DNA of 64,000 nucleotides from Chlorops oryzae. Lineage: Eukaryota > Arthropoda > Insecta > Diptera > Chloropidae. The notes under the pieces are model-generated. The model did no database searches. It saw only the letters and a program-made list of their open reading frames with translations, and was not told the origin of the DNA. The stretch spans positions 3,114,302 through 3,178,301 of the forward strand of contig CM035809.1 in the NCBI GenBank assembly GCA_020466095.1, read 5' to 3'. Both the position numbers and the translations under genes were made by a program. This document shows positions 34,201-44,029 of the stretch, in pieces (within the stretch, counting starts at the first letter, position 1; the number at the start of each line of letters is the position of its first letter).

Positions 34201-34782
34201 TAGTGTTGAAACGATACCATGAAAGTATCGATACTAGTACTCATTTAATGTATCGAGATCAAGTATCGATACCACTAAAATACCGAACCAAAAGTATCGA
34301 TACTAGGTAGTACTTGCTCAAGATTAAGCAAATTTTTATGACTCTTGGTATTTAGACATCATAACCCAGGTAGTACAATACTTCAATGTTTTGAAACAAA
34401 TACGGCACTTTGCACTTGTCGAATCCAAGCGCGTAACATGGATACATTTGGCCATTTCTTTTTGAATTACTGTTTCTTTTCAGCGCTGCCAATAATTTGG
34501 CGCAGGTTTAACCTTAAGACAATTTATAAAAATCCGATTCCCTTCCTAGGAAAATGGTTACGAAAAATCCATTTCAAAATGATATCGAAAAAGTCCCTTA
34601 AAAAGGGAAAAACCCCCCAAATTATATCACTAATACAAGGAAAAATATTATGAGTAAATACTGACATTAAAGTATCGATACCGCGAAAATACTTGGTGGT
34701 AAGTATTGAGTACAAAATATACTCAGTATCGACTAAAAGTATTCGATATCAAGTAGTATTTACTCATTTTGTTTCAACACTA
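34201..34782. mobile_element. hAT MITE with TAGTGTTGAAAC ends
   Basis: Ends TAGTGTTGAAAC and GTTTCAACACTA are perfect inverted repeats. Perfect duplication TGCGAAAG (34193-34200, 34783-34790). Near both ends are clustered copies of GTATCGATAC, a self-complementary decamer, likely transposase-binding repeats. 582 bp, non-coding. Confidence 0.92.
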
Positions 34783-35178
34783 TGCGAAAGCAGTCACGAC
34801 AACGGAGTGACGAAATCGGATGAAGTCCATCCGATGGCTACTTTTAGGGTTATGCTCAGCAGAGGGAACTGTGGCCATTTGCTTTCAACGTTAAGTAAAT
34901 TTGTTTTGACATTTCTTCTTTTATGGATATCTTTGAAATGTTTTTTTTTTTATTTTAAAAATTATCTTGTCATTTCAATTATGTCCGTGGTTAGTTTAAC
35001 AATTTAAATTGAAATCCATTTTTGAAAATTATGATGTCAATTCAACTTGATTCAAAAGGAAAATTTTTATTTTTTTCAACAAGAAAAATTGTTAAATTAA
35101 AAATATTCCTTGTTGAAGCCGTTTTGTATGTTTTTCCTTTTGATTTAACCAGTTTTCTGGTTGATTTTTTTCTCTGTG

Positions 35179-35474
35179 TGAACATGGCCAAATGCTCTGA
35201 TATCTTTCCGTTTTCCGCCATATTGAGATTCAAAAGCTTTTTGTACAGCGTCACCTTTTGAATCGGTCCCGTTGGTTGGTGAATTTCTCGCAATTTCCTC
35301 CAGGCTTCTGCAGAAGTTACACAATTTCTTACGTGGGTCAATAGGGATGTCTTCAGTCCTAAGATAATGGTTGCAAGCGCCTTCCTGTCATTAGCGGCAA
35401 AGCCCAAATCGTCCTCAGCCTTGCTTACACCATTTGCATAATCCCACAATCCTCCATGGATTAGCACACTACGG
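35179..35474 (-). pseudogene. Copia gag, N-terminal part
   Basis: The minus frame includes VLIHGGLWDYANG, DRKALATIILGL, VRNCVTSAEAWRKLREIH, VTLYKKLLNLNMAENGKISE and HLAMF, matching the gag (UBN2-like) region of copia elements. The start of gag is replaced by gypsy-derived sequence in the same frame, so the ATG at 35479 belongs to neither original start. Confidence 0.85.
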
Positions 35475-36137
35475 TTCATAAATTTTGCTGTCAGTACTTC
35501 AACTGACTCGCATTTGACAGACGTTTTTAATTTTTTTTTTATTATTTCAATTATTTAGTTCTCAGTTGAGATTAAGTTTCGAACTGTAACATACCTTTTA
35601 GTCTAGACTTGATCAAAGTCACCGCGACAGTTTCGTGGCTTTCTTTTATAAGATTCACTAACTCTAATGCGTCTATAAATCGCTGCAGATTTTCTGCGCT
35701 GCCGTCAAAATCTGGTAAGAGCTTTGCGGCATTACTTAGAAACTCAGTCACCGTGAGTGGCATTTTGTCAAAACACTCCAAAGGGATTCGGTTGAGTTTG
35801 GGATATCGGAATTTTTTAATTATTCATATTTAATTTCTATGTATTGAGAGGTAGAAGTTGAAATTTCCTGCTCTATTTCAAATTTGTCCAATATTCTTAT
35901 TAATCTTTCTCTTAAGTCTTGAAATATTTGCAGTGCTACTAATCTGTGCTCTTTAGTAAACTTCGTGTTATATGCATTAATAGTTGCACGAACGAAGTTT
36001 ATGTTTTCTTGCAAGATATTTAAATGTTTTACAATTGTTTCACTTTTTATGTGTCGCTGTTTATTTAGATTCTTATATGACTTAAGAAAGGTTTCTTTAT
36101 GTTTAGTCAAGCTTTGAAAAATATTTTTCCATGACAT
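35474..36137 (-). pseudogene. 412/mdg1-like gypsy gag fragment
   Basis: The stretch 35781-35572 reads MPLTVTEFLSNAAKLLPDFD then LQRFIDALELVNLIK, and continues in another frame with ISTEN, a stop, then CESVEVLTAKFMN at 35515-35474. These are hallmark segments of gag in the mdg1/412 clade of Ty3/gypsy elements. Upstream, 36137-35820 (YNTKFTKEHRLVALQIFQDL) is the gag N-terminal region. At least one stop and one frameshift are present. At about 35474 it runs directly into copia gag. Confidence 0.75.
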
Positions 36138-36818
36138 TAGCGCAAAGGCAAAGCTTGTTTTTCCATTAATAAAAGTTAAAAAAAAATTTTTTTTTTTTAA
36201 AGTTTTGAAATATATACAATCGTTTTATTTCAACTCAACTAAATTTGTTCCGTTGAAGCAGTCCTTGTAAGATATTTTTTCTTTAATGTATTTTTATGGG
36301 TGGAATAAATGTGCGATGCAAATTTAAGAATTGCCAGAACGGTCAATATTAAAAGCATAATTTCAATTCAAATAAGATCAACCGAGTTTCTTCCTTCAAC
36401 TTCGATTTCGTTTATAATGTTCGCTGGAGAATCGGATACTTTTGATTGAGTTTTTCCCATTGTAAGAAATTTTATTTTCGATTTGAAAGATTGTTTTAAA
36501 AGGTATATTTCTTTGAAAGAAAATGTTCATTTGTAAAATTTAGATTGTAAAATCTTGAGATTCGAATTTATTACATAGTTTTCATTTTATTGTGCTATAT
36601 ACTCTCTGGTTTTTTTTTTTCTTGATTGTTTGCTAGTATTCTGGTAATGTTTCAGATAAAATAAAATTGAAAATTTGTTTTATATAAGATGGAATTCATA
36701 TTAAACTTAATTTAAAAAATAAAGATTTATTCAATATTGAATTTACTAAGGTATTCTTGAGAAATTAAAAAGAAATTTTTTTTTCCAAAACTTTTTGTTT
36801 TAATATGTATATTTTATT
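36138..36818 (-). other. AT-rich interior of the gypsy remnant
   Basis: Between the gag and the upstream ORF of the gypsy remnant. It has long T and A runs and no coding pattern I can support; probably leader or intergenic sequence of the retroelement. Confidence 0.4.
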
Positions 36819-37340
36819 TTATTTTTTTTTTGTTAAATCTTTTTTTCCGTTTTGAAATTGATAAAATTTTTTTTTTACAAAAAATATTTTGCCATTTTGG
36901 ACATTACTATTTGATTTAAGAAAAATTTTCACATTTGTACTTATTTGGTTTTTGGTACGATCTGCGAAATCGCAATGGTCGCTAAAAAATTTTTTGTTGG
37001 GGTGCTTATTCAGCATCCTTCTGCTGCTTCGGTCCTCTCTGAGCCAAGTCTTCTTCAATTGCCAATATTTCTTTCCAGAGGGCCTTTTGAGTTTGGTTTT
37101 CGCTGAATTTTTTTGGTCGTTCAACAAAAATACTCTCCTTTTATGTTGTTTGTTTCTCCTACCGCCGCATCTTTTTGGTGGGTGAACTTTCGGTATTTTT
37201 GTTAATTTTTCTTCGTTCCATTGTTGCTGCTTGATTAAAATTAGCTGTTTCCTTTGCCTCTGCTGGTACTCTTTGATGGAAATTGGCCTTGGTCCAGCCT
37301 TCGGGTTCTCCTCTAGTGCCTTATTCAAGCTCTTTTCCAT
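36819..37340 (-). pseudogene. Upstream ORF of a 412/mdg1-like element
   Basis: A 173-residue basic protein. Its start, MEKSLNKALEENPKAGPRPI followed by SIKEYQQRQRKQL, resembles the small ORF that precedes gag in 412/mdg1-type elements as I recall it. The rest is lysine/asparagine-rich and of low complexity, partly derived from A-rich DNA, so the real end may lie earlier. It supports a 5'-to-3' order of leader ORF then gag on the minus strand. No LTR was identified upstream; a MITE copy cuts the sequence at about 37510. Confidence 0.5.
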
Positions 37341-37510
37341 AAGTGAGCTCCTTTCGAAAATTTAAAGTCGTTGAAAAGTTAAAGGTGTTTCACTCAGAAG
37401 TTGTGAAGGATAGGTTTAAAATAGAATTTAAGTTTTATGTTTTTTAAGCCAGTTTTACCAACATACACAATTCGAACTGAAATATACATATGAACGAGCG
37501 AAGAATATAG

Positions 37511-38131
37511 GCAGACAAAAAGTGGCACTATGATGCCACTTGCAAGAAAATTATAAAAGAAACACGGCGTCGTCTTGGTTTTTTATATCGCTTTAAAAGT
37601 TCATAATTGAAACTTTACTAAATGTATTACGATATGTTTTTGTTCAATGTGCACGAATGTGTTCATTTTGTAATAAATTTACATACATTTTTGACTACAG
37701 CTACGAATTTGATTGTACATAGAATTCAGTATTTTTGCTGAAAAAGTGTGATCAAAAAGCTATGTAGACAGGGTAGGACTAAAAAAACAATATCTATTTC
37801 TCCTTGATATTGAGTTTCCTTGATTAGTTTTATGTTTTTCAAGCTTCTCATATCATTTTATGATTTTGGTAGATTTTTACATGTAATGTACTCAAAATTC
37901 GCCCAAAATTAAAAATAAAAGTGGCAATGCATTTCACCACAGCAGAGCTAAAGATTTCGCTGCCATAGCGTGCTTTTCTTTTCCTCATGCTATATGCATA
38001 TGTTGAAGCAGCGTAGCTCTAACACATTGCAGGGATTAGGAAGAAGAAGAGTTAGACCTATAGTCCTATATGATTTCTTATTACGGGCAGAGGCTTTTCG
38101 ACGTCGACAGTTAGACCCACAGTCCTACATG
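37511..38131. mobile_element. Family A MITE, copies 6a/6b, rearranged junction
   Basis: 37511-38072 is the right three-quarters of an A element ending TAGACCTATAGTCCTATATG. One base later, 38074-38131 is the opposite-end segment of A (TTTCTTATTACGGGCAGAGG to CCACAGTCCTACATG). The two pieces are thus outward ends placed next to each other, most simply an A element inserted into another A copy and then trimmed. No flanking duplication was found. Confidence 0.8.
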
Positions 38132-38338
38132 GTTTTCATTTTGTACATGGAATTTGAAGTATTTTTTAATTATTTAATTACATACGAAAATGATTGCATT
38201 TTTTTGTGCCTCGGGAAGTTCAAAGCATTTACGATGAAACATTCGGATGGGGCACCATTTGCCTTTGCAGGTCACCATATTTGGAATTAATGGCTGAAAG
38301 ATAATGCATAATTATAATTAATTTTCATTGAAAATTAA

Positions 38339-40312
38339 TTAGAATGTAATTACGTCATTGCATATGCAAAAATCATGGGTTTTTATTTGTTGTTGTTCCA
38401 AAATTTGCAGTTTTTGCTGCAAAATTCGGTGAAACCTAATCCTGGTGAGTGGCAGTTCCATGCGCTTTCTCTGCAAATCCTCTGGAAATGGAAATTATAA
38501 AAATGAATAATAAATTTGTAAATAAATGTAGATCTCTGCGTACTTACGTAAAATTGTAACGTTTTTGGCAATCTGCTTTTCAATTTCGTCTTTCGTTATT
38601 GCGAAAGCAGTTTTTTGTTGCCTGATCAACAATTTGTTTTGCTCTTGTATTGCTTGTTTCAAATTCTAAGTGAAAAAGAGTTATATTTATATAGTGCATA
38701 TATTTATTTGAAGGAATTTACATCAAGATTTGGTGGCTCTTCCTCATCAGGTTTGGGTCCTTCGATGAAATGGTTTACACTTTCGCATGTGGATTTCATC
38801 CATTTTAAGAATTCAGTTCTGGTAGTTTGGAACTGACTTTTAACAATCTCAATGTCTGAAAATAACTTTATTTTTAATTTATTCGTTTATATTTTGTTCT
38901 ACGGCAGGCGATGTCTGCCTTGGTCATATAGTATAAGTTTTAATCCAAGATGAAAAGATATATTACTCACTGCCATTTAAAACGAAAGCCTTGAAATTTT
39001 CAATTACTTCCTTATCAGCCCCTTGCCATGGTTGGCCGTGAGCCTGGAGCTCTGCTTTGATGAGTAACATTGGTACGTTTTGAAATTGTTTTCGGTAAAA
39101 TAACGGTAGAATTTTGAAACATTATTTCTGTACTCCTAACGTTTGTTTGCTGTCGTTTGAATATTCAGTGCGGCTGCTAGTGGTCGCACGGTCGAGAACA
39201 TCATTGTCTGTATGTTTTTCAATTTTTCTTTGTAAAAGGAAGTACACGCTCGTTGAACTGCAATGGGTGACATTCATTACATAAGTGTATCGGAAATTTC
39301 AAATGTAAAACAATTACATTTACTTACAAGAGTCGTTCGAAGTTCTGGGCTCTGAGTCGTCATTATTGAACTCGTGAAAACCCTAAAGTGGAGAAATGTT
39401 CATATTTATATTGCATATATATTTTTGAATAAATATATAATACTTCAAAATATGTAGATCTCTCATTTTGTTCCAGAAATGTTAAAACGTACGAGTTACA
39501 TTTTTTTATGTATCTCTTAAAAGCAACTCTATCCTGTTGCTCGCTTTTTGGAACGAACGGATTTCCTATAGGTAAATTAGTAAATTAAATTAATATATGC
39601 TTCAATTAAAAATATAAATATATATTTCTCACCGCCATTTAAAACGTAGGTTTTGAATGATTGCTGGACTCGTTCTGTAGATCCTTTTCATGGTTGGCCA
39701 TGACAAATCAGTTCTGATTTCATCAAAACCAACGGTATGTCTGAAAGTTTGTTCTTAATGAAATAATTGTAGAACCTTGATACAACTGATCTTATAGGGA
39801 TATTTTGCCTGCCTGACGCAGTGAGCGCGGTTGCTATGGCGCGTTTTGTGTTATAATGTTGATTTTGGATGAGTTTTAATTTATGTTTAAAAAATTTTGC
39901 GCGCACTCGTTCAACTGCAATGGGAAACAATAAGTTAGTTACGGATTGCATTACCGAAGACATACAATCTAGAAAAGAGCCAATTTGACCAAATTGGAGC
40001 TAAAATTAAGAGCGAATTTGTATATTATATTTATCACTGTTATCAATGTTTATTCACTTTTTTATAACTTTACTCTGCTGCATTGTGCATGCAGGCTATT
40101 CAACTGATATTGGATATCAATAGCAATATTCAATATGGCTGACAATTTGCTATTGGTGGATAGTAAACCGTTTGAAATTGAATTTACAACACGGATGTTA
40201 AATGATAATGAAAAAAAAATAAAGTAGTGCGACACCAGCAGAATATACTTCACTTACAAGAGTTAGAGGAGGTTGTGGGCTCGGAGTCTGAAGATGCCGC
40301 CGATGATGACAT
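38339..40312 (-). pseudogene. Eight-exon gene of unknown function with internal three-exon duplication
   Basis: Splice sites and phases define eight minus-strand exons: 40312-40258, 39914-39633, 39565-39444, 39382-39328, 39257-38971, 38855-38722, 38665-38548 and 38481-38339. All introns are GT..AG (GTAAGT, GTGAGA, GTGAGT types) and phases agree throughout. Exons 1-3 and 4-6 are homologous: 55-nt acidic/serine exons, a ~95-codon domain (SRFYNYFIKNKLSDIPLVLM vs SKFYRYFTENNF...), and a helical exon. Exons 7-8 encode a glutamine/lysine-rich coiled coil (KQAIQEQNKLLIRQQ). Defects: TGG to TGA at 39690-39688, TAG at 39138-39136, and a 5-base frameshift near 39090. Intact splicing with broken coding suggests a recent pseudogene, or sequencing error in a live gene. 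I do not recognise the domain. Confidence 0.75.
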
Positions 40313-40476
40313 TTTTCGTGTTTTTTTAGCTGTTTGCAATACTTTCAGTTAAATCCAGATATTATGTCAGAGATGGTGCTCTGTAGATAAACGAAGAGCG
40401 AGAGAGAAATACTTTTGGTGAATACCTAAGTGGAAAATGCTCATTTTAGTGGGTACCCAATACCATGGGTTTTTTA

Positions 40477-41134
40477 CATGTAGGACTGTAGGTCTAACTG
40501 TCGACGTCGAAAAGCCTCTGCCGCTAATAAGAAATTCCCCATTAGGCAGGAATAGGAAATTCAACTCTTTCGAGAAATTCACCAGAAAGCTACCAACAAC
40601 AATACGGGTAGACACAAAGTGGCACTATGATGCCACTTGCGAGAAAATCATATAGAGAAAATTATGAAAGAAACTTTAATAAATGTATTACGATACGTTT
40701 TTGCTTAATGTGCACGAATGTTTTCATTTTGTAATAAATTGACATACATTTTTGACTACGGCTACGAATTTGATTGTACATAGAATTTAGTATTTTTTGC
40801 TGAAACAGTGTGATCAAAAAGTTATGTGGACAGGGAAGGACAAAAAAACAATTTATATTTCTCCTTGATATTGAGCTTCCTTGATTATTTTTATGTTTTT
40901 CAAACTTTACATGGCAATTTATGAGTTTGGTAGATATTTTATATGTAATGTACTCGACAATCTCCCAAAATTAAAAATAAAAGTGGCAATGCATTTCACC
41001 ACAGCAGAGCTAAATATTTCGCTGCCATAGCATGCTTCTCTTTTCCTCATGCTATATGCCTATGTTGAAGCAGCATAGCTCTAACACATTGCAGGGATTG
41101 AGAAGAAGAAGAGTTAGACCTACACTCCTACATG
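40477..41134. mobile_element. Family A MITE, copy 7 (short repeat variant)
   Basis: Ends CATGTAGGACTGTAGGTCTA and TAGACCTACACTCCTACATG. It carries only one of the 63-bp tandem units and lacks part of the GGCGTCAGCTCGG segment. The flanks (GTTTTTTA and GTGTGAAT) do not match, so the element may have been trimmed or recombined after insertion. Confidence 0.88.
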
Positions 41135-41142
41135 GTGTGAAT

Positions 41143-41572
41143 CAGTGTTCGGACTACGGAAATCCCATTTCGTAGTAGAAGACCACAAAAATCGGAGTAG
41201 AAATAAATTTTTGGGTAGTAAATTGGAATTTCTCATTTTCGCACAAAAAAAAAAAAAAAAGGGCCAACAATTTATTTGAAGCAAACAATTATAACTTACA
41301 TTAACATATTACTTACATTTTTTTATCTCCATCACTCAAGATTTAGATACAGAGACATCTGTATGGAAAACAACAATTTGTTTGCGAACGAGGGAACACA
41401 AAAAAACCCGTTCTTATTACGTCTATATCGTGACATAGACAAAATTATTTTGAGTTTGGTGAAGTGAATAAATCGGAGTAGATTTCAGGTATAGGGTAGT
41501 GGCGGAATAGATTTCAAAAATTAAAAAAAAACGGAGTAGATCTACTCCGATCGGAGTATAGTCCGATCCCTG
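41143..41572. mobile_element. Family E hAT MITE (430 bp)
   Basis: Ends CAGTGTTCGGACTACGG and CTCCGATCGGAGTATAGTCC...CTG are inverted repeats with a few mismatches. Perfect 8-bp duplication GTGTGAAT (41135-41142, 41573-41580). The insertion lies directly after the right end of A copy 7. GGAGTAGATCTACTCC near the right end is a palindrome. Confidence 0.9.
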
Positions 41573-41824
41573 GTGTGAATGTTCATTTCGGTCTGAGAGA
41601 CCGTATCATAAAATTCATATTAGTAACGGAAGGTTAAGCTGAATTCAGATTTTGTTTTGGATTGCAATGCTTTGGCGGAAAAGGTTTTTTGTGTAACTAC
41701 TGCAAAATTCTTTCATACCGTTTTAACTCCTCAAAGTAACAATTTAGACTCCCACCTCTTCATACGGATTTTGTTTCATAAGTCCTCGTTTACCAACCCT
41801 ATAGAGAATGAAGTTCCCTGTTTC

Positions 41825-41951
41825 TTCGCCTGAGCGAACATTGGGCGGCTAAAAGTAAAGTACCAGGTTCGCTTTCTATTCGCCTGCGCGAATTTGGATT
41901 TGGTGAATTTGTGTAAAATTGACGTTCGCTTTTGATTCGCCTAAGCGAACC
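41825..41951. repeat. Three palindromic 14-mers TTCGCCTNNGCGAA
   Basis: TTCGCCTGAGCGAA (about 41826), TTCGCCTGCGCGAA (about 41879) and TTCGCCTAAGCGAA (about 41937) lie within 130 bp, with extra TTCGCTTT half-sites between. Possibly the interior of a small unrecognised MITE between about 41795 and 41985. Confidence 0.6.
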
Positions 41952-42177
41952 TTCGCCCGCACGCGAATCTCTGGTCAACTGGGTATAAAGAAAATCAATT
42001 TAGTACGGAATACCTTGTGTATGTATATGTATATCAAGGGAATTCTCTTTAAAACCTGTCTAGCATTGTCGAAGGATTCTATTAATCAACGAAAAGATAG
42101 ATGCCGAGACATTTATGTAATGCTTTTATAAAGAAGAAGCATTTGATTTGATCGTGTCATTTCACTGAACAGACTAT

Positions 42178-43141
42178 TGTTGCGAGTCACAGACGCACAA
42201 CCATGCCATATCCCAATCTTCGCCACAAAAAGTCCAACAACAAGAACCAGCGCGAAGACTCAACGAGTGCGATTGTGAAATTAGCCTTAGCAGCAATCGC
42301 CCAAATGAATTGAATGTAATATGAAACCCAAAAGTTTCGGCAGACGGCAACGGTTGTGAAATCACTCCAAGCCCACGATCGCAATGCTAAAAGCCAGTGG
42401 GTGAAACCCGAGAATTAGAACGGCGGGAAAGAATTAACGGAGCGACAGCAATGATAGGCACGGGCAGCTAGGTGTCAAATACGAGGGGCACGAGCTGGCA
42501 AGTCAACACTGCAACTGTCTAAGCTATGCTGAAGAGCTCGATCGCTGGCAACAACAACAACACACTAACAACGGGATAGCTTTGGCGAGTTTTCGGCGAG
42601 CAAGGGAAAACACGGGAGGCACGAGCTGATGCGTCATAAGTTCTGCGCAAGGTTTAACGCCACCAAACATCGACCTACAACAACAACAACGAGAATAGCA
42701 GCACCAGAAATATACTTGCAGGTGAATCTTATGCAAGAGGTTTTGGAAAGCATCATCAGCGATATCCAATATTGCCGATCAGCAATATTGGCCTATAAAA
42801 AGGGAGCTTCGGACACAGAAAGATCAGACTGGTTTTCGGAAGTCTCTGCTTTTGACGTGCGTACATACGAGCCACGGCGTTAAAAGTATAATTAAGGACA
42901 TAGGGAAATTGTAAAGTAGTGCTAGTATTTTAACAGTGAATTAAATCCTGTCTTAGACATAAGGATCATAAAATAAAAGAAAAGATAAAATATAAACTTC
43001 ACTCTTTTATTTAAAGAGGTTTATAGGAACATTTATACGCTCGACTTTGTCTGAGCGCTTGTTTCCTATAATTTGGTGTTGGAATAAAGGAACGTTTATA
43101 CGCTCGACTGTGTCTGAGCGCTAGCACCCTATATCCCAACA
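42178..43141 (+). mobile_element. Solo LTR, 964 bp, with CTAT duplication
   Basis: It starts TGTTGCGAGTCACAG and ends TATCCCAACA, i.e. TGTTG...CAACA. A perfect 4-bp duplication CTAT flanks it (42174-42177, 43142-43145). It contains a TATA box, an AATAAA (TTGGAATAAAGG, about 43083), CAA-rich tracts and a short tandem repeat around TTATACGCTCGACT. No internal retroelement sequence is adjacent, so it is a recombined solo LTR. A 4-bp duplication fits Ty3/gypsy; Bel/Pao (4-5 bp) is also possible. ORFs inside are incidental. Confidence 0.9.
42794..42800 (+). promoter_or_regulatory. TATA box of the solo LTR
   Basis: TATAAAA within GGCCTATAAAAAGGGAGC, about two thirds into the LTR, where the U3/R boundary would be expected. 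Transcription would start about 30 bp downstream. Confidence 0.65.
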
Positions 43142-43145
43142 CTAT

Positions 43146-43943
43146 GAAATGTATTAAACCACAGCCAAAAGATAAATTTCCATTAGAAAAGCCATCAAAC
43201 TCAATGAGCGGGTAGTCACAAAATTAAATCAAATTTGCTTAAATCTTTTCTCATTAGCTTTCATTAGCTTTGAAAACAATTAAAAGATGGTCGGGACCAT
43301 CACTCATGTCCAATGAAATTTTAAACGTTGTTCCAAAGCAGGAACGTCTGACACCTGCTCAGATATAAGGCCATTGGAGATTATGCTCAACAACCATGAA
43401 ACTGATGATATGATGAAAGACAAAATCCCATTTTAAAAGCCATTGAACAATAAAGAGCAATGGAATTTAAATTAATTGAGAAATCTTTTTAAAATTGGAG
43501 TGACGTCTAATTTCAGGAAAATATATTGACTTCTCTGTGCTATTTTCGAAGTGAATCTGATGCCCATGAGAAAAGAGCACAGAAAAACAGCTTTTAACCA
43601 TCCATCCGGAGAATAATTTGATGAGGGAAGAGGGATATTTTACTGTTGAGTCCTTTTCTATGAGACTTGAAGTTAAAACGGTAACTGACAAAATATAATA
43701 TTTTCCTTAGTTTTATGCCCAAACAGTTATTTCTTAGAAACCGAAACCTTCTTTAAAGAGTTCTATGAAAAGGATTACTAAAATGCTGGGCAACCTTAAT
43801 GACCACTCGAACATATGAAGGCTATGAGGGTTTAAAAAATAAAAACTTTTTTTTATGTCTATGGGCCATTAGCCAAAGCCATTTTCTTTATTTTAAAAAG
43901 CAAATTTTTTAAAATGCTTCACGAGTTCTTGGTGGAACCAGTT
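43146..43943. other. No recognisable features
   Basis: AT-rich DNA between the solo LTR and a foldback MITE. A minus ORF at 43467-43691 has no recognised domain. Confidence 0.45.
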
Positions 43944-44029
43944 TAGACTAGGCAAATTCTTCATTGAAGAGTTGTCCTAGTTTTCGGCGAGGTGGCGAGG
44001 GGGAGCGGAATCGATTATACTCCCCGTCG

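Larger units (their letters stand above)
32501..35178 (-). mobile_element. Family B MITE, copy 2, with three nested MITEs
   Basis: It begins CACTGAGCGAAC and ends TTTTTTTCTCTGTG, inverted relative to copy 1. The 2-bp duplication is TG (32499-32500, 35179-35180). Element C (with A copy 5 inside it) and a hAT MITE interrupt it. With these removed about 640 bp remain, the family length. It sits in the copia gag. Confidence 0.88.
30012..35474 (-). mobile_element. Ty1/copia retrotransposon, internally deleted and heavily interrupted
   Basis: Read on the minus strand the order is gag (35474-35179 and 32500-32080), protease (about 32080-32035), part of reverse transcriptase (31258-30953), RNase H (30909-30238) and a 3' LTR. 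Integrase and the first part of reverse transcriptase are deleted. The gag is split by a family B MITE (32501-35178), itself carrying three more MITEs. The protease/RT junction holds a family A MITE (31271-32026). The 5' end is joined to a gypsy-type gag. Confidence 0.88.

Noticed and set aside
36889..37185. 98-aa plus-strand hydrophobic ORF
   Set aside because: Antisense to the basic gypsy upstream ORF; hydrophobicity results from complementing lysine/glutamine codons.
40477..41142. GTGTGAAT as the duplication of family A copy 7
   Set aside because: The octamer belongs to the adjacent hAT MITE (present at both of its borders); the left flank of copy 7 is GTTTTTTA, so no duplication can be claimed for copy 7.
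42174..42883. Four ORFs of 61-84 aa in GC-richer DNA
   Set aside because: All lie inside the solo LTR on both strands and reflect its composition, not coding.
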